Made by a program: the position numbers and the translations under genes | DNA from: an uncultured bacterium | GTDB taxonomy: Bacteria; Bacillota; Clostridia; Lachnospirales; Lachnospiraceae | Reading direction: 5' to 3' | NCBI GenBank assembly: GCA_905215405.1 | Contig: CAJMQE010000022.1 | Coordinates: forward strand, 1 to 46,305 | DNA length: 46,305 nt | The notes under the pieces: model-generated | What the model was told of the DNA's origin: nothing | Databases searched by the model: none | What the model saw: only the letters and a program-made list of their open reading frames with translations | In this document: in pieces, positions 9,451 through 17,114 of the stretch | Numbering within the stretch: position 1 is the first letter of the stretch | Layout: every line of letters starts with the position of its first letter

Positions 9451-9519
9451 AAAAGTGTTCGAATCGATGGATTCTTATGAGAAAACTCAAAAGAATCCAT
9501 TTGATCCGGACACTTTTTT
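9451..9519. terminator. Bidirectional terminator between esterase and degV genes
   Basis: AAAAGTGTTCG...ATGGATTCTT pairs with AAGAATCCAT...CGGACACTTTT, and the hairpin is flanked by A and T runs. It serves the convergent esterase (plus) and DegV (minus) genes. Confidence 0.85.
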
Positions 9520-9588
9520 GTGATTAGAAGTTCCACTTGCTGAATAAACAAATGGTTCTATGTAGGAAGAAACAGCAGTGTATTGCTT

Positions 9589-10485
9589 TTACTGTAATGT
9601 TTCGTACTTTGGCATGATTCCGATTCCGATGGCATAGGGACCTGTGTGGCAGGCTGTTGCGGCACCGATTCTGGTCTGAAAACTCTGCATATGTTCAAGA
9701 CAGGTTACGCCGAGTTCATTTTCTACTTCTTTTCGATATTCTTCAGCTTCCGTAAAATCATAGCCAGCGCCGATGGAGAAATAGTAGTCTTCTGTTTTCA
9801 GGCCATTTTCTGCAAAATGCTTTTTGCACAGATTCATCATCTGTATCTTTGCTTTCTTTCTGGTACGACAGATACCACCGACATTAAGTTCACCGTTTTT
9901 TAAGATGATCAGTGGTTTGATGTTCAGGGTGTTTCCAATGACTGCGGTCATTTTCCCGACACGTCCGCCTTTTTTTAAGTAATCCATGGATTCAATGGTA
10001 AAGAAAATTCGTCCGAGATCCTTCAGCTTATCCAGATTGGCGATGGCGGTCTCATAAGGAACACCGGCATTACGCATGCGGACAGCTTCATTTACAAAAA
10101 GAGCCTGAGAAACAGTGTTCTGCATAGAATTGAGAACAGTAATCTTTGCATCGGGATAATCATCGAGCAATTCATCACGAGCAGTCATAGCTGAGTTAAA
10201 AGAACCACTGAAAAGAGTAGAGATACAGATGCAGATTACCGGTGTGTTGTTCTTAACGGATGGAAGAAAGGCATCCATGTAATCCTGAATGCTTGGCAGG
10301 GAGGATTTTGGATAAGCGCCTTCCTCGACCATCTGACGGTAGAATTCATGGTGGTCAACTTCTTTTCGCTCTTTATAATAAGTCTCACCATCAAATGTAA
10401 CGTAAAGTGGTACGATTTCAACGTTATTTTCAGTGGTGTAATCATCAAATAAATCACATGCACTATCACTTATAATTGTATACAT
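9589..10485 (-). CDS. DegV family fatty-acid-binding protein
   Basis: This 298-residue protein has the DegV layout: an N-terminal ISDSACDL motif, a KSSLPSIQDY segment corresponding to the usual TSQPS ligand loop, STLFSGSFNSA, and YLKKGGRVGKMTAVIGNTLNIKP. DegV (FakB-like) proteins bind a fatty acid and present it to a kinase (FakA) for incorporation into phospholipid. The first Ser of the usual TSQPS motif is shifted to SSLPS, a mild variation. AAGGAG lies 8 bases before the ATG. No FakA-type kinase is in the window. The lipid ligand is family knowledge, not visible here. Confidence 0.9.
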   Translation of the reverse strand: MYTIISDSACDLFDDYTTENNVEIVPLYVTFDGETYYKERKEVDHHEFYRQMVEEGAYPKSSLPSIQDYMDAFLPSVKNNTPVICICISTLFSGSFNSAMTARDELLDDYPDAKITVLNSMQNTVSQALFVNEAVRMRNAGVPYETAIANLDKLKDLGRIFFTIESMDYLKKGGRVGKMTAVIGNTLNIKPLIILKNGELNVGGICRTRKKAKIQMMNLCKKHFAENGLKTEDYYFSIGAGYDFTEAEEYRKEVENELGVTCLEHMQSFQTRIGAATACHTGPYAIGIGIMPKYETLQ

Positions 10486-10580
10486 ATGTAGTACTCCTTC
10501 TAATCAAATTGTATATTAATATGTTAACACATAGTTTTAAAAACTACAAGACATAAATACCATTATATGGTAAGATAGAT

Positions 10581-10609
10581 TTGCATAATAAATCGGGATT
10601 CGCTATGAT
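10581..10609 (+). promoter_or_regulatory. SigA-type promoter of the ferredoxin-hypAB cluster
   Basis: TTGCAT (10581-10586), a 17-base spacer and TATGAT (10604-10609) predict a start near 10616 and a leader of about 97 bases before the ATG at 10713. Confidence 0.6.
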
Positions 10610-10712
10610 AGGTCTGTAGAATATACGCGTAAATCGGATGAGGAACGCAGTAACAGGTAAATAGATGGAAATATGCAAATCAAGGACATAGAATCAGTCA
10701 GGGAGAAAAGAT

Positions 10713-12041
10713 ATGACAAAAGAATTGAAAGAAAAGTATACCTTACTTGCGAATAAAATGAATGAAAAGTCGCTCTTGCATGTACCTGTCATAAGACAGT
10801 TGCTCGAATGTTTTGAAATAATGATTTCAGAGGAAGAGGCAGATTTTTTGCTCAGTGTGGGGGAAAAGAAGTATGAAATGTCGGAATTTAGACAGTTCTA
10901 CAAGGGAAATGATGAGGAGTATGAAAAGTTCATGTTCGGCATTTTTCAGAAAGGACTTCTCTGGATCACAGAGGAAGAGGAGAAAGAACCGAAAGTGGAT
11001 GACGCGCCACAAAGACAAACTGCCGAACTGGCTCCTATTTTCCCAGGATGGATGGAAGTATGTCTGTTCACAAAGGAACTGTCACCGAAGCAGATGCAAC
11101 TTCTGGACAAATTCTGTGAACTTTTGAAACTGGAAGAAACAATCAACATGCCATTTGTCAGAATGTACTGGAACAGACATAAACAAAAGAAAATAGATGC
11201 ACAGGCACCACCCAATATGTCTGTTGCGGTCAACAGTAACGCCATTGATCAGGCGCTGACCGGAAATGTAAAAAGTACAGCGATAAAAGAGGGCTCAGAT
11301 GCTGGGAAAAAGAAAATTGCAGTTGGAAGAAAACTGGAGAGTGGAGTCAATCAGATTATTCAGTCTGGAGAAGTGATTTCAATCTTAAAAAAGTTCGGTG
11401 CACAGAATAAGATCGCGCTGGTGCATTGTTTCTGTCGCCACATTAATAAAGTCAAAGGCCATGATTGTCAGTTCCATATGCCGCTCGAAGGATGCATTGC
11501 AGTAGGGGACTTCGCAAAGCAGATGGTAAAATACCATGTTGGCCGTTATGTCACATTGGATGAGGCTATCGAGATCGTAGAGGATTGCCAGAAGAAGGGT
11601 GCGATACATACAGTCTTTCACTATGGGACGGATACAAGAAATTCTGAAATTTGTATCTGCAACTGTTGCTGGGACTGTTGTTGTCTGTTCGGCAGCTATA
11701 ATGCTGGCGGTATCTCCAATATATTTGTACAGGCACATGGAAAAGCTGTCATTGCAGATGAAGAGAACTGTAATGGCTGCAATATCTGTAACCATTTCTG
11801 CCCGACGAATGCAACAGGAATCGATCCAGAAACAGGAAAACTGTTCATACGGGAAGAAAATTGTGTCGGCTGTGGCCAATGTGTCTCCAAATGTCCTAAG
11901 AAAGTCAGAATTATGGAAATGGGCGAAAGAAGTGTATATATTCGAAGCCTGAAGAAGAAGGAAATCAGGATCGCTGGCTATGCTGGAGAAGAGACAAAAG
12001 GTAGAAATAATCCTGGAGCATTGCGGAAAAAGAAGAATTAG
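10713..12041 (+). CDS. Cys-rich 4Fe-4S protein linked to hypAB
   Basis: This 442-residue protein has an N-terminal ~200-residue part without recognised motifs. It is followed by an unusual Cys cluster: HCFCRH (239 and 241), C252, C261, then C314-x-C-x-CC-x2-CCC (314-324). Two classic [4Fe-4S] ferredoxin motifs follow, C353-x2-C-x2-C-x3-C and C384-x2-C-x2-C-x3-C. The CxCR...ICNCC..CCC pattern occurs in a family of ferredoxin-like oxidoreductase proteins of anaerobes whose substrates are mostly unknown. GGGAGA precedes the ATG. It is 25 bases upstream of hypA, so it may supply electrons for, or belong with, a nickel-dependent process (inference). It carries no transmembrane segment. Confidence 0.75.
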   Translation: MTKELKEKYTLLANKMNEKSLLHVPVIRQLLECFEIMISEEEADFLLSVGEKKYEMSEFRQFYKGNDEEYEKFMFGIFQKGLLWITEEEEKEPKVDDAPQRQTAELAPIFPGWMEVCLFTKELSPKQMQLLDKFCELLKLEETINMPFVRMYWNRHKQKKIDAQAPPNMSVAVNSNAIDQALTGNVKSTAIKEGSDAGKKKIAVGRKLESGVNQIIQSGEVISILKKFGAQNKIALVHCFCRHINKVKGHDCQFHMPLEGCIAVGDFAKQMVKYHVGRYVTLDEAIEIVEDCQKKGAIHTVFHYGTDTRNSEICICNCCWDCCCLFGSYNAGGISNIFVQAHGKAVIADEENCNGCNICNHFCPTNATGIDPETGKLFIREENCVGCGQCVSKCPKKVRIMEMGERSVYIRSLKKKEIRIAGYAGEETKGRNNPGALRKKKN

Positions 12042-12066
12042 AACGGATGAAGTGGAGGCATTTTTA

Positions 12067-12408
12067 ATGCATGAAGCAAGTGTTGCAAAAGAAATCGCTG
12101 ACATTGTGGATGAAGTGGTCAGGGAAAATGAATTAAAAACAGTATCTACAATCACGATTGAACTTGGAGAATTTTCCTGTATCCAGGAGGAAATGTTACG
12201 GTTCGCATTTCGCATGGTCACAGAGGATACGGTCATGGCGGATGCCAAGCTGGAATTTGTGATCTGTAAAGCGATGGCCCGCTGTGAAAAGTGTGGTACA
12301 GAATTTTCAATCACATTTACGGATAAGGTATGTCCGACCTGTGGAAATGTCAGTATGAACATTATCTCCGGAACGCAGGCTGAAGTGCGTGATATTGAGG
12401 GAGAATAA
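12067..12408 (+). CDS. hypA: Hydrogenase/urease nickel incorporation protein HypA
   Basis: The start at 12067 gives the canonical MHEASVAKEI N-terminus, whose His2 is the nickel ligand of the family, and GGAGG lies 8 bases upstream. A longer in-frame reading from 11980 overlaps the previous gene and is not credible. The 113 residues match normal HypA length. The zinc site CEKC...CPTC is complete. HypA hands Ni2+ with HypB to [NiFe] hydrogenase or urease precursors. No such client or other hyp gene (hypCDEF) is in the window, so it may serve another nickel enzyme such as CO dehydrogenase (inference). Confidence 0.92.
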   Translation: MHEASVAKEIADIVDEVVRENELKTVSTITIELGEFSCIQEEMLRFAFRMVTEDTVMADAKLEFVICKAMARCEKCGTEFSITFTDKVCPTCGNVSMNIISGTQAEVRDIEGE

Positions 12409-12479
12409 AGATAATAGAAATCTAGAAAAATATAAGATTCAAAAAATGATTGCAGAACAGAAAAAGGAGATAATACGAT

Positions 12480-13115
12480 ATGAAAATTATAGATGTAAAA
12501 ACAGGAATTTATAAAAGAAATGATGAAGCAGCCATGAAGGTAAATGAAGAACTGCATAAAAAAGGAATCCGTGTGTTCAATCTTCTCGGTACACCGGGAT
12601 CAGGTAAAACAACACTTTTAGAGCAGCTGATCGCAAGAATGGATAAATCAGAGGTCGCAGTAATAGAAGGGGATCTCTATACGGATCAGGATGCACAGAG
12701 AATGGCACAGCTTGGCGTCAGAACGGTGCAGCTCAATACAAAGGGTGCATGTCATCTGGAAGCGAGCATGATTGAAGAAGGACTTAAGGAACTGGATCTG
12801 ACAGGAATCAAAACGATTATTATTGATAATATCGGAAATCTTGTCTGCACTGCAGAATTTAAGATCGGGGAAGACATCAGAATTACGGTATCCAGCGTTA
12901 CGGAAGGCAATGACAAGCCATTAAAATACCCACTGATGTTCCAGACAACAGACATGCTCGTTCTGAATAAAATGGACCTGATTGATTTTACGAATTTTGA
13001 TAAAAAAGAATTTTGTGAAAATGTCAAATCTCTGAATCCAAATTGCAGAATATTTGAATGCTGTGCGTTCAAGGGAGAAGGAATCGACGAGATCGCAAAA
13101 GCAATGCAGGCATAG
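12480..13115 (+). CDS. hypB: Nickel-insertion GTPase HypB
   Basis: This is a 211-residue SIMIBI GTPase. The P-loop is GTPGSGKT (37-44), followed by VIEGDLYTDQDAQR, the family motif DNIGNLVC, SVTEGNDKPLKYPLMF and the guanine motif NKMDL. Neither the N-terminal CxxCGC nickel motif nor a His-rich stretch is present, as in many short HypB proteins, so nickel storage is unlikely. AAAAAGGAGA precedes the ATG. It lies 71 bases downstream of hypA and probably shares its transcript. It supplies the GTP-dependent step of nickel delivery. Confidence 0.92.
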   Translation: MKIIDVKTGIYKRNDEAAMKVNEELHKKGIRVFNLLGTPGSGKTTLLEQLIARMDKSEVAVIEGDLYTDQDAQRMAQLGVRTVQLNTKGACHLEASMIEEGLKELDLTGIKTIIIDNIGNLVCTAEFKIGEDIRITVSSVTEGNDKPLKYPLMFQTTDMLVLNKMDLIDFTNFDKKEFCENVKSLNPNCRIFECCAFKGEGIDEIAKAMQA

Positions 13116-13220
13116 AAAAAACATGGTTAATATGGTATGATTGGATCTGTATGATACATAATAAAAAGGGCGGTATGATACATTACATAAATGCATAACA
13201 CAAAAAGGAGAGGAATTACA

Positions 13221-13769
13221 ATGAAAAAAGTAAGTGCATATTTTACAGATGGGTTTGAAACAGTGGAAGCACTTGCATCTGTCGATCTCTTAAGAAGAGC
13301 AGGTGTTCAGGTCGATACCGTTTCTATTACAGGAAAAAAAGAAGTGGAAAGCGCACAGAAAGTCACAATACGAACAGACTATGTGCTGGAAGAGTATCAG
13401 GATCAGATCAATTCCTGTGACGTGATGTTCTTACCTGGCGGACCAGGCACAAAACATTATGAGCAGAATGAAGAATTTATAAAAGAATTAAAAGCATTTT
13501 ATGCAACAGGAAAGAGAGTCGCAGCCATCTGTGCAGCACCAAGTGTCCTTGGTCATCTGGACATGCTGAAAGGAAAGAAGGCAACATGCTTCCCTGGATA
13601 TGAAAAGGATCTGTATGGTGCACAGGTAGTTGCAGACAAAGTAATTACGGATGGCATGATCACAACAGGAAAAGGTATGGGAGCATCTATTGAAATGGGA
13701 CTGGAACTCGTGAAACTTCTGATCGATGAAGAGACAGCCGAAAAGCTTGCCAGTGGTATTCAGTTCTAA
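13221..13769 (+). CDS. DJ-1/PfpI family protein
   Basis: The start at 13221 follows AAGGAGAGG; an upstream in-frame ATG at 13191 has no binding site. The 182 residues match YajL/DJ-1 length. The conserved acid lies in DGFETVEA (Glu13) and the nucleophilic Cys in AAICAAPSVL (Cys104), with the KATCFPGYE segment beyond. Family members act in oxidative or glyoxal stress as deglycase, chaperone or redox sensor; which applies here is unclear. It lies 105 bases after hypB and may have its own promoter. Confidence 0.88.
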   Translation: MKKVSAYFTDGFETVEALASVDLLRRAGVQVDTVSITGKKEVESAQKVTIRTDYVLEEYQDQINSCDVMFLPGGPGTKHYEQNEEFIKELKAFYATGKRVAAICAAPSVLGHLDMLKGKKATCFPGYEKDLYGAQVVADKVITDGMITTGKGMGASIEMGLELVKLLIDEETAEKLASGIQF

Positions 13770-13793
13770 ATGAAGAATTTACAGAAATTGTCA

Positions 13794-13822
13794 AAATAAT
13801 TATTAGAATCGTGCACATAATA
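13794..13822 (+). promoter_or_regulatory. Possible SigG-type promoter of the spore protein gene
   Basis: AAATA (13794-13798), 17 bases and CATAATA (13816-13822) approximate the SigG consensus (GNATA, CATNNTA), as expected for a forespore gene. Downstream, AAGATAAG (13828-13835) pairs perfectly with CTTATCTT (13848-13855), a leader hairpin that may stabilise the message. Confidence 0.4.
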
Positions 13823-13893
13823 ATACCAAGATAAGCGACGAAAGAAACTTATCTTGAAACCAAAAAAGTAGAAGATGTACGGAGGTAATGAAT

Positions 13894-14100
13894 ATGACAA
13901 GTTCAAATTCTAAAACTAAGGCTCAGTCCAAAGACGCACTCAACAACTTCAAAATGGAGGTAGCTTCTGAATTAGGAGTACCTTTAAAGAATGGTTACAA
14001 CGGTGATCTTACTTCAGCTCAGGCAGGTTCTGTAGGTGGTGAAATGGTCAAAAAAATGATCATGAAACAGGAAGAATCAATGTCAGGCGGACAGCAGTAA
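13894..14100 (+). CDS. Alpha/beta-type small acid-soluble spore protein
   Basis: This 68-residue protein coats and protects DNA in the dormant forespore. The family signatures are clear: the Gpr protease site region FKMEVASELGV and the DNA-binding block LTSAQAGSVGGEMVKKMI. GGAGG lies 8 bases before the ATG at 13894; the ATG at 13888 would be only 2 bases away. The N-terminus is Ser/Thr/Lys-rich and the C-terminus Gln-rich, as usual. It is monocistronic, ending at a bidirectional terminator. It is direct evidence that the organism belongs to a sporulating lineage. Confidence 0.95.
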   Translation: MTSSNSKTKAQSKDALNNFKMEVASELGVPLKNGYNGDLTSAQAGSVGGEMVKKMIMKQEESMSGGQQ

Positions 14101-14186
14101 GCCTCATCAGCAATACTCATTCTCAATTTTAGGTAAAACTAAATAAAAGGTAACACTAATTCGCCCCGCATGTAAATGCGCATAAG

Positions 14187-14236
14187 ACAGCGGAGATTAT
14201 GAAGTTTCAAAAGCTTCAGAATCTCTGCTGTTTTTG
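14187..14236. terminator. Bidirectional terminator between spore protein and thioesterase genes
   Basis: ACAGCGGAGATT...GAAG pairs with CTTC...AATCTCTGCTGT and is followed by TTTTT. The two flanking genes converge on it. A smaller CGCAT-GTAA-ATGCG hairpin lies just before, at 14167-14180. Confidence 0.8.
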
Positions 14237-14254
14237 CGTGTTTGAAAGAAAAGT

Positions 14255-14782
14255 TTAAAATCCTTCCACTCTGCGTTTCTTGCGCAGTTCGATTCGTTTG
14301 ATCGCTGCATCCCACTTTGCCTGTTGTTCTATTGTTTCGACAAGAAGTCTTGGAACAGGTGCAGGACGATCGTTTTCATCAAGCGCAACCATTACAAAAA
14401 AAGCACGGTTGATCGGATAACGGTGTCCATCAGGACGTTCTACATACGTATCGATTCGCACTTCCATGCTAGAATGTCCCACGTGGGTAAGATAACCGAC
14501 AAGGACAACGACATCGTTGACATAGACTGCATTTTTGAATTCCAGATTGTCAATCGCAGCGGTCGTGACATTCATGCTCGTGTGTCTTTTTGCAACAATT
14601 CCTGCGGTTTCGTCGATCCATGCCATCAGCTGCCCACCAAAGAGCCTGCCGGCACCGTTCATATGTCTGTACATCAGAAGATGGGACTGTTCCGTTCTGG
14701 AATATTCGATCGTACGGTAAAACAGATCTTCCTCTTTGATCTTTTGATTCTCTCCGAGAGAGAGTAGTTCTTTTTCTGTCAT
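14255..14782 (-). CDS. Hotdog-fold acyl-CoA thioesterase
   Basis: This 175-residue protein is of the YciA/acyl-CoA hydrolase type. It has the characteristic N-GAGRLFGGQLMAWIDETAG segment, with the catalytic Asp/Glu region after it, and the second-strand block VGHSSMEVRIDTYVERP. It should hydrolyse acyl-CoA to free acid and CoA in the cytoplasm. The ATG at 14782 is preferred because GAGG lies 6 bases upstream; the ATG at 14794 lacks a binding site. It is transcribed alone and converges on the spore protein gene. Confidence 0.87.
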   Translation of the reverse strand: MTEKELLSLGENQKIKEEDLFYRTIEYSRTEQSHLLMYRHMNGAGRLFGGQLMAWIDETAGIVAKRHTSMNVTTAAIDNLEFKNAVYVNDVVVLVGYLTHVGHSSMEVRIDTYVERPDGHRYPINRAFFVMVALDENDRPAPVPRLLVETIEQQAKWDAAIKRIELRKKRRVEGF

Positions 14783-14794
14783 ATTTTTCCTCAT

Positions 14795-15088
14795 TTCTGC
14801 ACGTTTGAAAATAGTATCTGCAAAAATTCCAATTTAGTGTATAAAACCATATTTTTCTAGTTAAAATAGGTAGATGTAACGCGTTTTTTTTAGAACGCTA
14901 TCATATTACCATATTTTATAATATTTTAACAGTATGTTTGAAATTTATGCTAGTAATTAAAAAAAATATATGATATAATCTCAAAGTATGTATTTTGTAC
15001 ATTAGAGAAAAGTAATTGTGACTGGAATTGAAGGTATCACTGAATAGTTACAAAATCTTTACATATATATTAAGGAGGAAATTATTAA
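14795..15088. promoter_or_regulatory. Divergent intergenic region with the tig promoter
   Basis: The region separates the divergent thioesterase and tig genes. TGATATAAT (14971-14979) is a perfect extended -10 element, giving tig a leader of about 100 bases. A short GCGTT/AACGC hairpin around a T-run lies near 14883-14900. TAAGGAGG (15070-15077) is the tig ribosome-binding site. No gene was seen. Confidence 0.5.
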
Positions 15089-16378
15089 ATGAGTTTTAAA
15101 GTAGAACAGCTTGAAGAAAAAAACATGGTTAAGCTTGTAATCGAAGCTAGCGCAGAGGAATTTGAAGCAGGTATTGAAAAGGCATACCAGAAGAATAAAA
15201 AGAGTATTGCTCTTCCAGGTTTCAGAAAAGGTAAAGCACCTCGTAAAATGATCGAAAAAATGTATGGAGCAGAAGTTTTCTTTGAAGATGCTGCTAACGC
15301 AATCATTCCTGATGCTTATGCAAACGCTGCAGAAGAATCAAAGTTAGATATCGTTTCACAGCCAAAGATCGACGTTGTTCAGTTAGAGAAAGATAAACCA
15401 TTTATTTTCTCAGCAGAAGTAGCTGTTAAGCCAGAAGTAACACTTGGTGACTATAAAGGAATCGAAGTAGAAAAAGCTACTGTTGAAGTAACAGAAGAAG
15501 ATATCACAGCAGAAATCGACAAGGTTAGAGAACAGAATGCAAGAACAATCAATGTTGAAGACAGAGCTGTTGAAGATAAAGATATGACAGTTATCGATTT
15601 TGAAGGATTCGTTGATGGCGAAGCTTTTGAAGGTGGTAAAGGTGAAAACTACCCACTGACAATCGGTTCACATTCATTCATCGATACATTTGAAGATCAG
15701 ATCGTTGGTCATAAGATCGGTGAAGAATTCGAAGTAAACGTAACATTCCCAGCTGAATATCACGTTGAAAACTTAAAGAATAAACCAGCTATGTTCAAAG
15801 TAACTGTAAAAGAAATCAAGAAGAAAGAACTTCCTGAATTAAACGATGATTTCGCTCAGGATGTTTCAGATTTCGATACATTAGCTGAATACAAAGAAGA
15901 TGTTAAGAAGAAATTAACAACAACAAAAGAAAACGAAGCAAAAGCTAACAAAGAAAACGTTGTAATCGAAAAGATCATTGAAAATGCTAAAATGGATATT
16001 CCAGAAGCAATGATCATGACACAGGTTAGAAGAATGGCTGATGATTTCGCTCAGAGATTACAGTCACAGGGATTATCAGTAGAACAGTATTTCCAGTTCA
16101 CAGGACTTACAGCTGATAAATTATTTGAAGATATGAAGCCAGAAGCTGAAAAACGTATTCAGAGCAGATTAGTTCTTGAAGCAGTTGCTGCAGCAGAAAA
16201 ACTTGAAGCTACAGATGCTGATGTTGAAGAAGAACTTAAGAAAATGGCTGAAATGTATAAAATGGAAGTTGAAAAGATTAAAGAATTTATGGGAGAAGCT
16301 GAAGCTAAACAGGTTAGAGATGATTTAGCAGTTCAGAAAGCTGTTGATTTCGTAGTTGAAGCTGCAGTTGAAAAATAA
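15089..16378 (+). CDS. tig: Trigger factor, ribosome-associated chaperone and prolyl isomerase
   Basis: This 429-residue protein is of normal trigger factor length. The N-terminal ribosome-binding signature is present as GFRKGKAPRKMIEKMYG (~45-61). The FKBP-type isomerase domain (~150-245) contains DFEGFVDGEAFEGG and the PLTIGSHSFIDTFEDQIVGHKIGEEFEV core. The Glu/Lys-rich helical C-terminal arms follow. Codon use is that of a highly expressed gene. TAAGGAGG lies 11 bases before the ATG. It is the first gene of the tig-clpP-clpX-lon-engB proteostasis cluster, 38 bases before clpP. Confidence 0.97.
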   Translation: MSFKVEQLEEKNMVKLVIEASAEEFEAGIEKAYQKNKKSIALPGFRKGKAPRKMIEKMYGAEVFFEDAANAIIPDAYANAAEESKLDIVSQPKIDVVQLEKDKPFIFSAEVAVKPEVTLGDYKGIEVEKATVEVTEEDITAEIDKVREQNARTINVEDRAVEDKDMTVIDFEGFVDGEAFEGGKGENYPLTIGSHSFIDTFEDQIVGHKIGEEFEVNVTFPAEYHVENLKNKPAMFKVTVKEIKKKELPELNDDFAQDVSDFDTLAEYKEDVKKKLTTTKENEAKANKENVVIEKIIENAKMDIPEAMIMTQVRRMADDFAQRLQSQGLSVEQYFQFTGLTADKLFEDMKPEAEKRIQSRLVLEAVAAAEKLEATDADVEEELKKMAEMYKMEVEKIKEFMGEAEAKQVRDDLAVQKAVDFVVEAAVEK

Positions 16379-16416
16379 TCTCATAATGAACTCAGATTTA
16401 GATAGGAGGAATCATA

Positions 16417-16998
16417 ATGAGCGTTGTACCTTATGTCATTGAGCAGACAAGTCGTGGTGAGAGATCATACGATATTTATTCAAGACTTTTGAAAGAAAGA
16501 ATTATTTTCCTTGGAGAAGAAGTTACAGATGCTTCTGCAAGCGTTATTGTTGCACAGTTACTGTTCCTTGAGTCAGAAGATCCAGGAAAAGATATTCATT
16601 TATATATTAATAGCCCAGGCGGTTCTGTTACTGCTGGTATGGCTATTTATGATACAATGAATTACGTAAAATGCGATGTTTCAACTATTTGTATCGGAAT
16701 GGCTGCAAGTATGGGTGCATTCTTACTTTCAGGCGGAGCAAAAGGAAAGAGATTCGCACTTCCTAATGCTGAGATCATGATTCACCAGCCATCAGGCGGT
16801 GCACAGGGTCAGGCAACTGATATTAAGATTGTGTCAGACCACATTATTAAGACAAGAGAAAAGTTAAATAAGATCTTGGCTAAAAATACAGGAAAACCGT
16901 TAGATATTATTTCGGTCGATACAGAAAGAGACAATTACATGAGCGCCGATGAAGCTGTTGCATACGGCTTAATTGATAGTGTAGTTGAAAAAAGATAA
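16417..16998 (+). CDS. clpP: ATP-dependent Clp protease proteolytic subunit
   Basis: This 193-residue serine peptidase forms the ClpP tetradecamer. The catalytic triad is intact: Ser98 in GMAASMG, His123 in MIHQPSGG and Asp172 in DTERDNYMSADEA. The N-terminal PYVIEQTSRGERSYDIYSRLL axial loop is typical. TAGGAGGA precedes the ATG. It lies directly after tig and before its unfoldase clpX, the common Firmicute arrangement. Confidence 0.98.
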   Translation: MSVVPYVIEQTSRGERSYDIYSRLLKERIIFLGEEVTDASASVIVAQLLFLESEDPGKDIHLYINSPGGSVTAGMAIYDTMNYVKCDVSTICIGMAASMGAFLLSGGAKGKRFALPNAEIMIHQPSGGAQGQATDIKIVSDHIIKTREKLNKILAKNTGKPLDIISVDTERDNYMSADEAVAYGLIDSVVEKR

Positions 16999-17023
16999 CT
17001 CTTAGATTACTAGGGACTGTGGC

Positions 17024-17084
17024 ATCATTATGCAACAGCCCCTTTTAATCGTTTTACAAAACAAGTCAGAAACGACCGTTTCTG
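17024..17084 (+). other. Two hairpins between clpP and clpX
   Basis: AGGGACTGTGGC pairs imperfectly with GCAACAGCCCCT and is followed by TTTT. A second hairpin, CAGAAAC-GACC-GTTTCTG (17067-17084), has no T-run. The first could be a weak attenuating terminator that lowers clpX relative to clpP; this is inference. Confidence 0.45.
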
Positions 17085-17114
17085 GCATATTTTAGGAAAT
17101 AGGAGAACAGGGTT

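Noticed and set aside
11980..12066. Longer HypA with 29 extra N-terminal residues
   Set aside because: It would overlap the upstream gene and remove the conserved Met-His-Glu start; GGAGG supports 12067.
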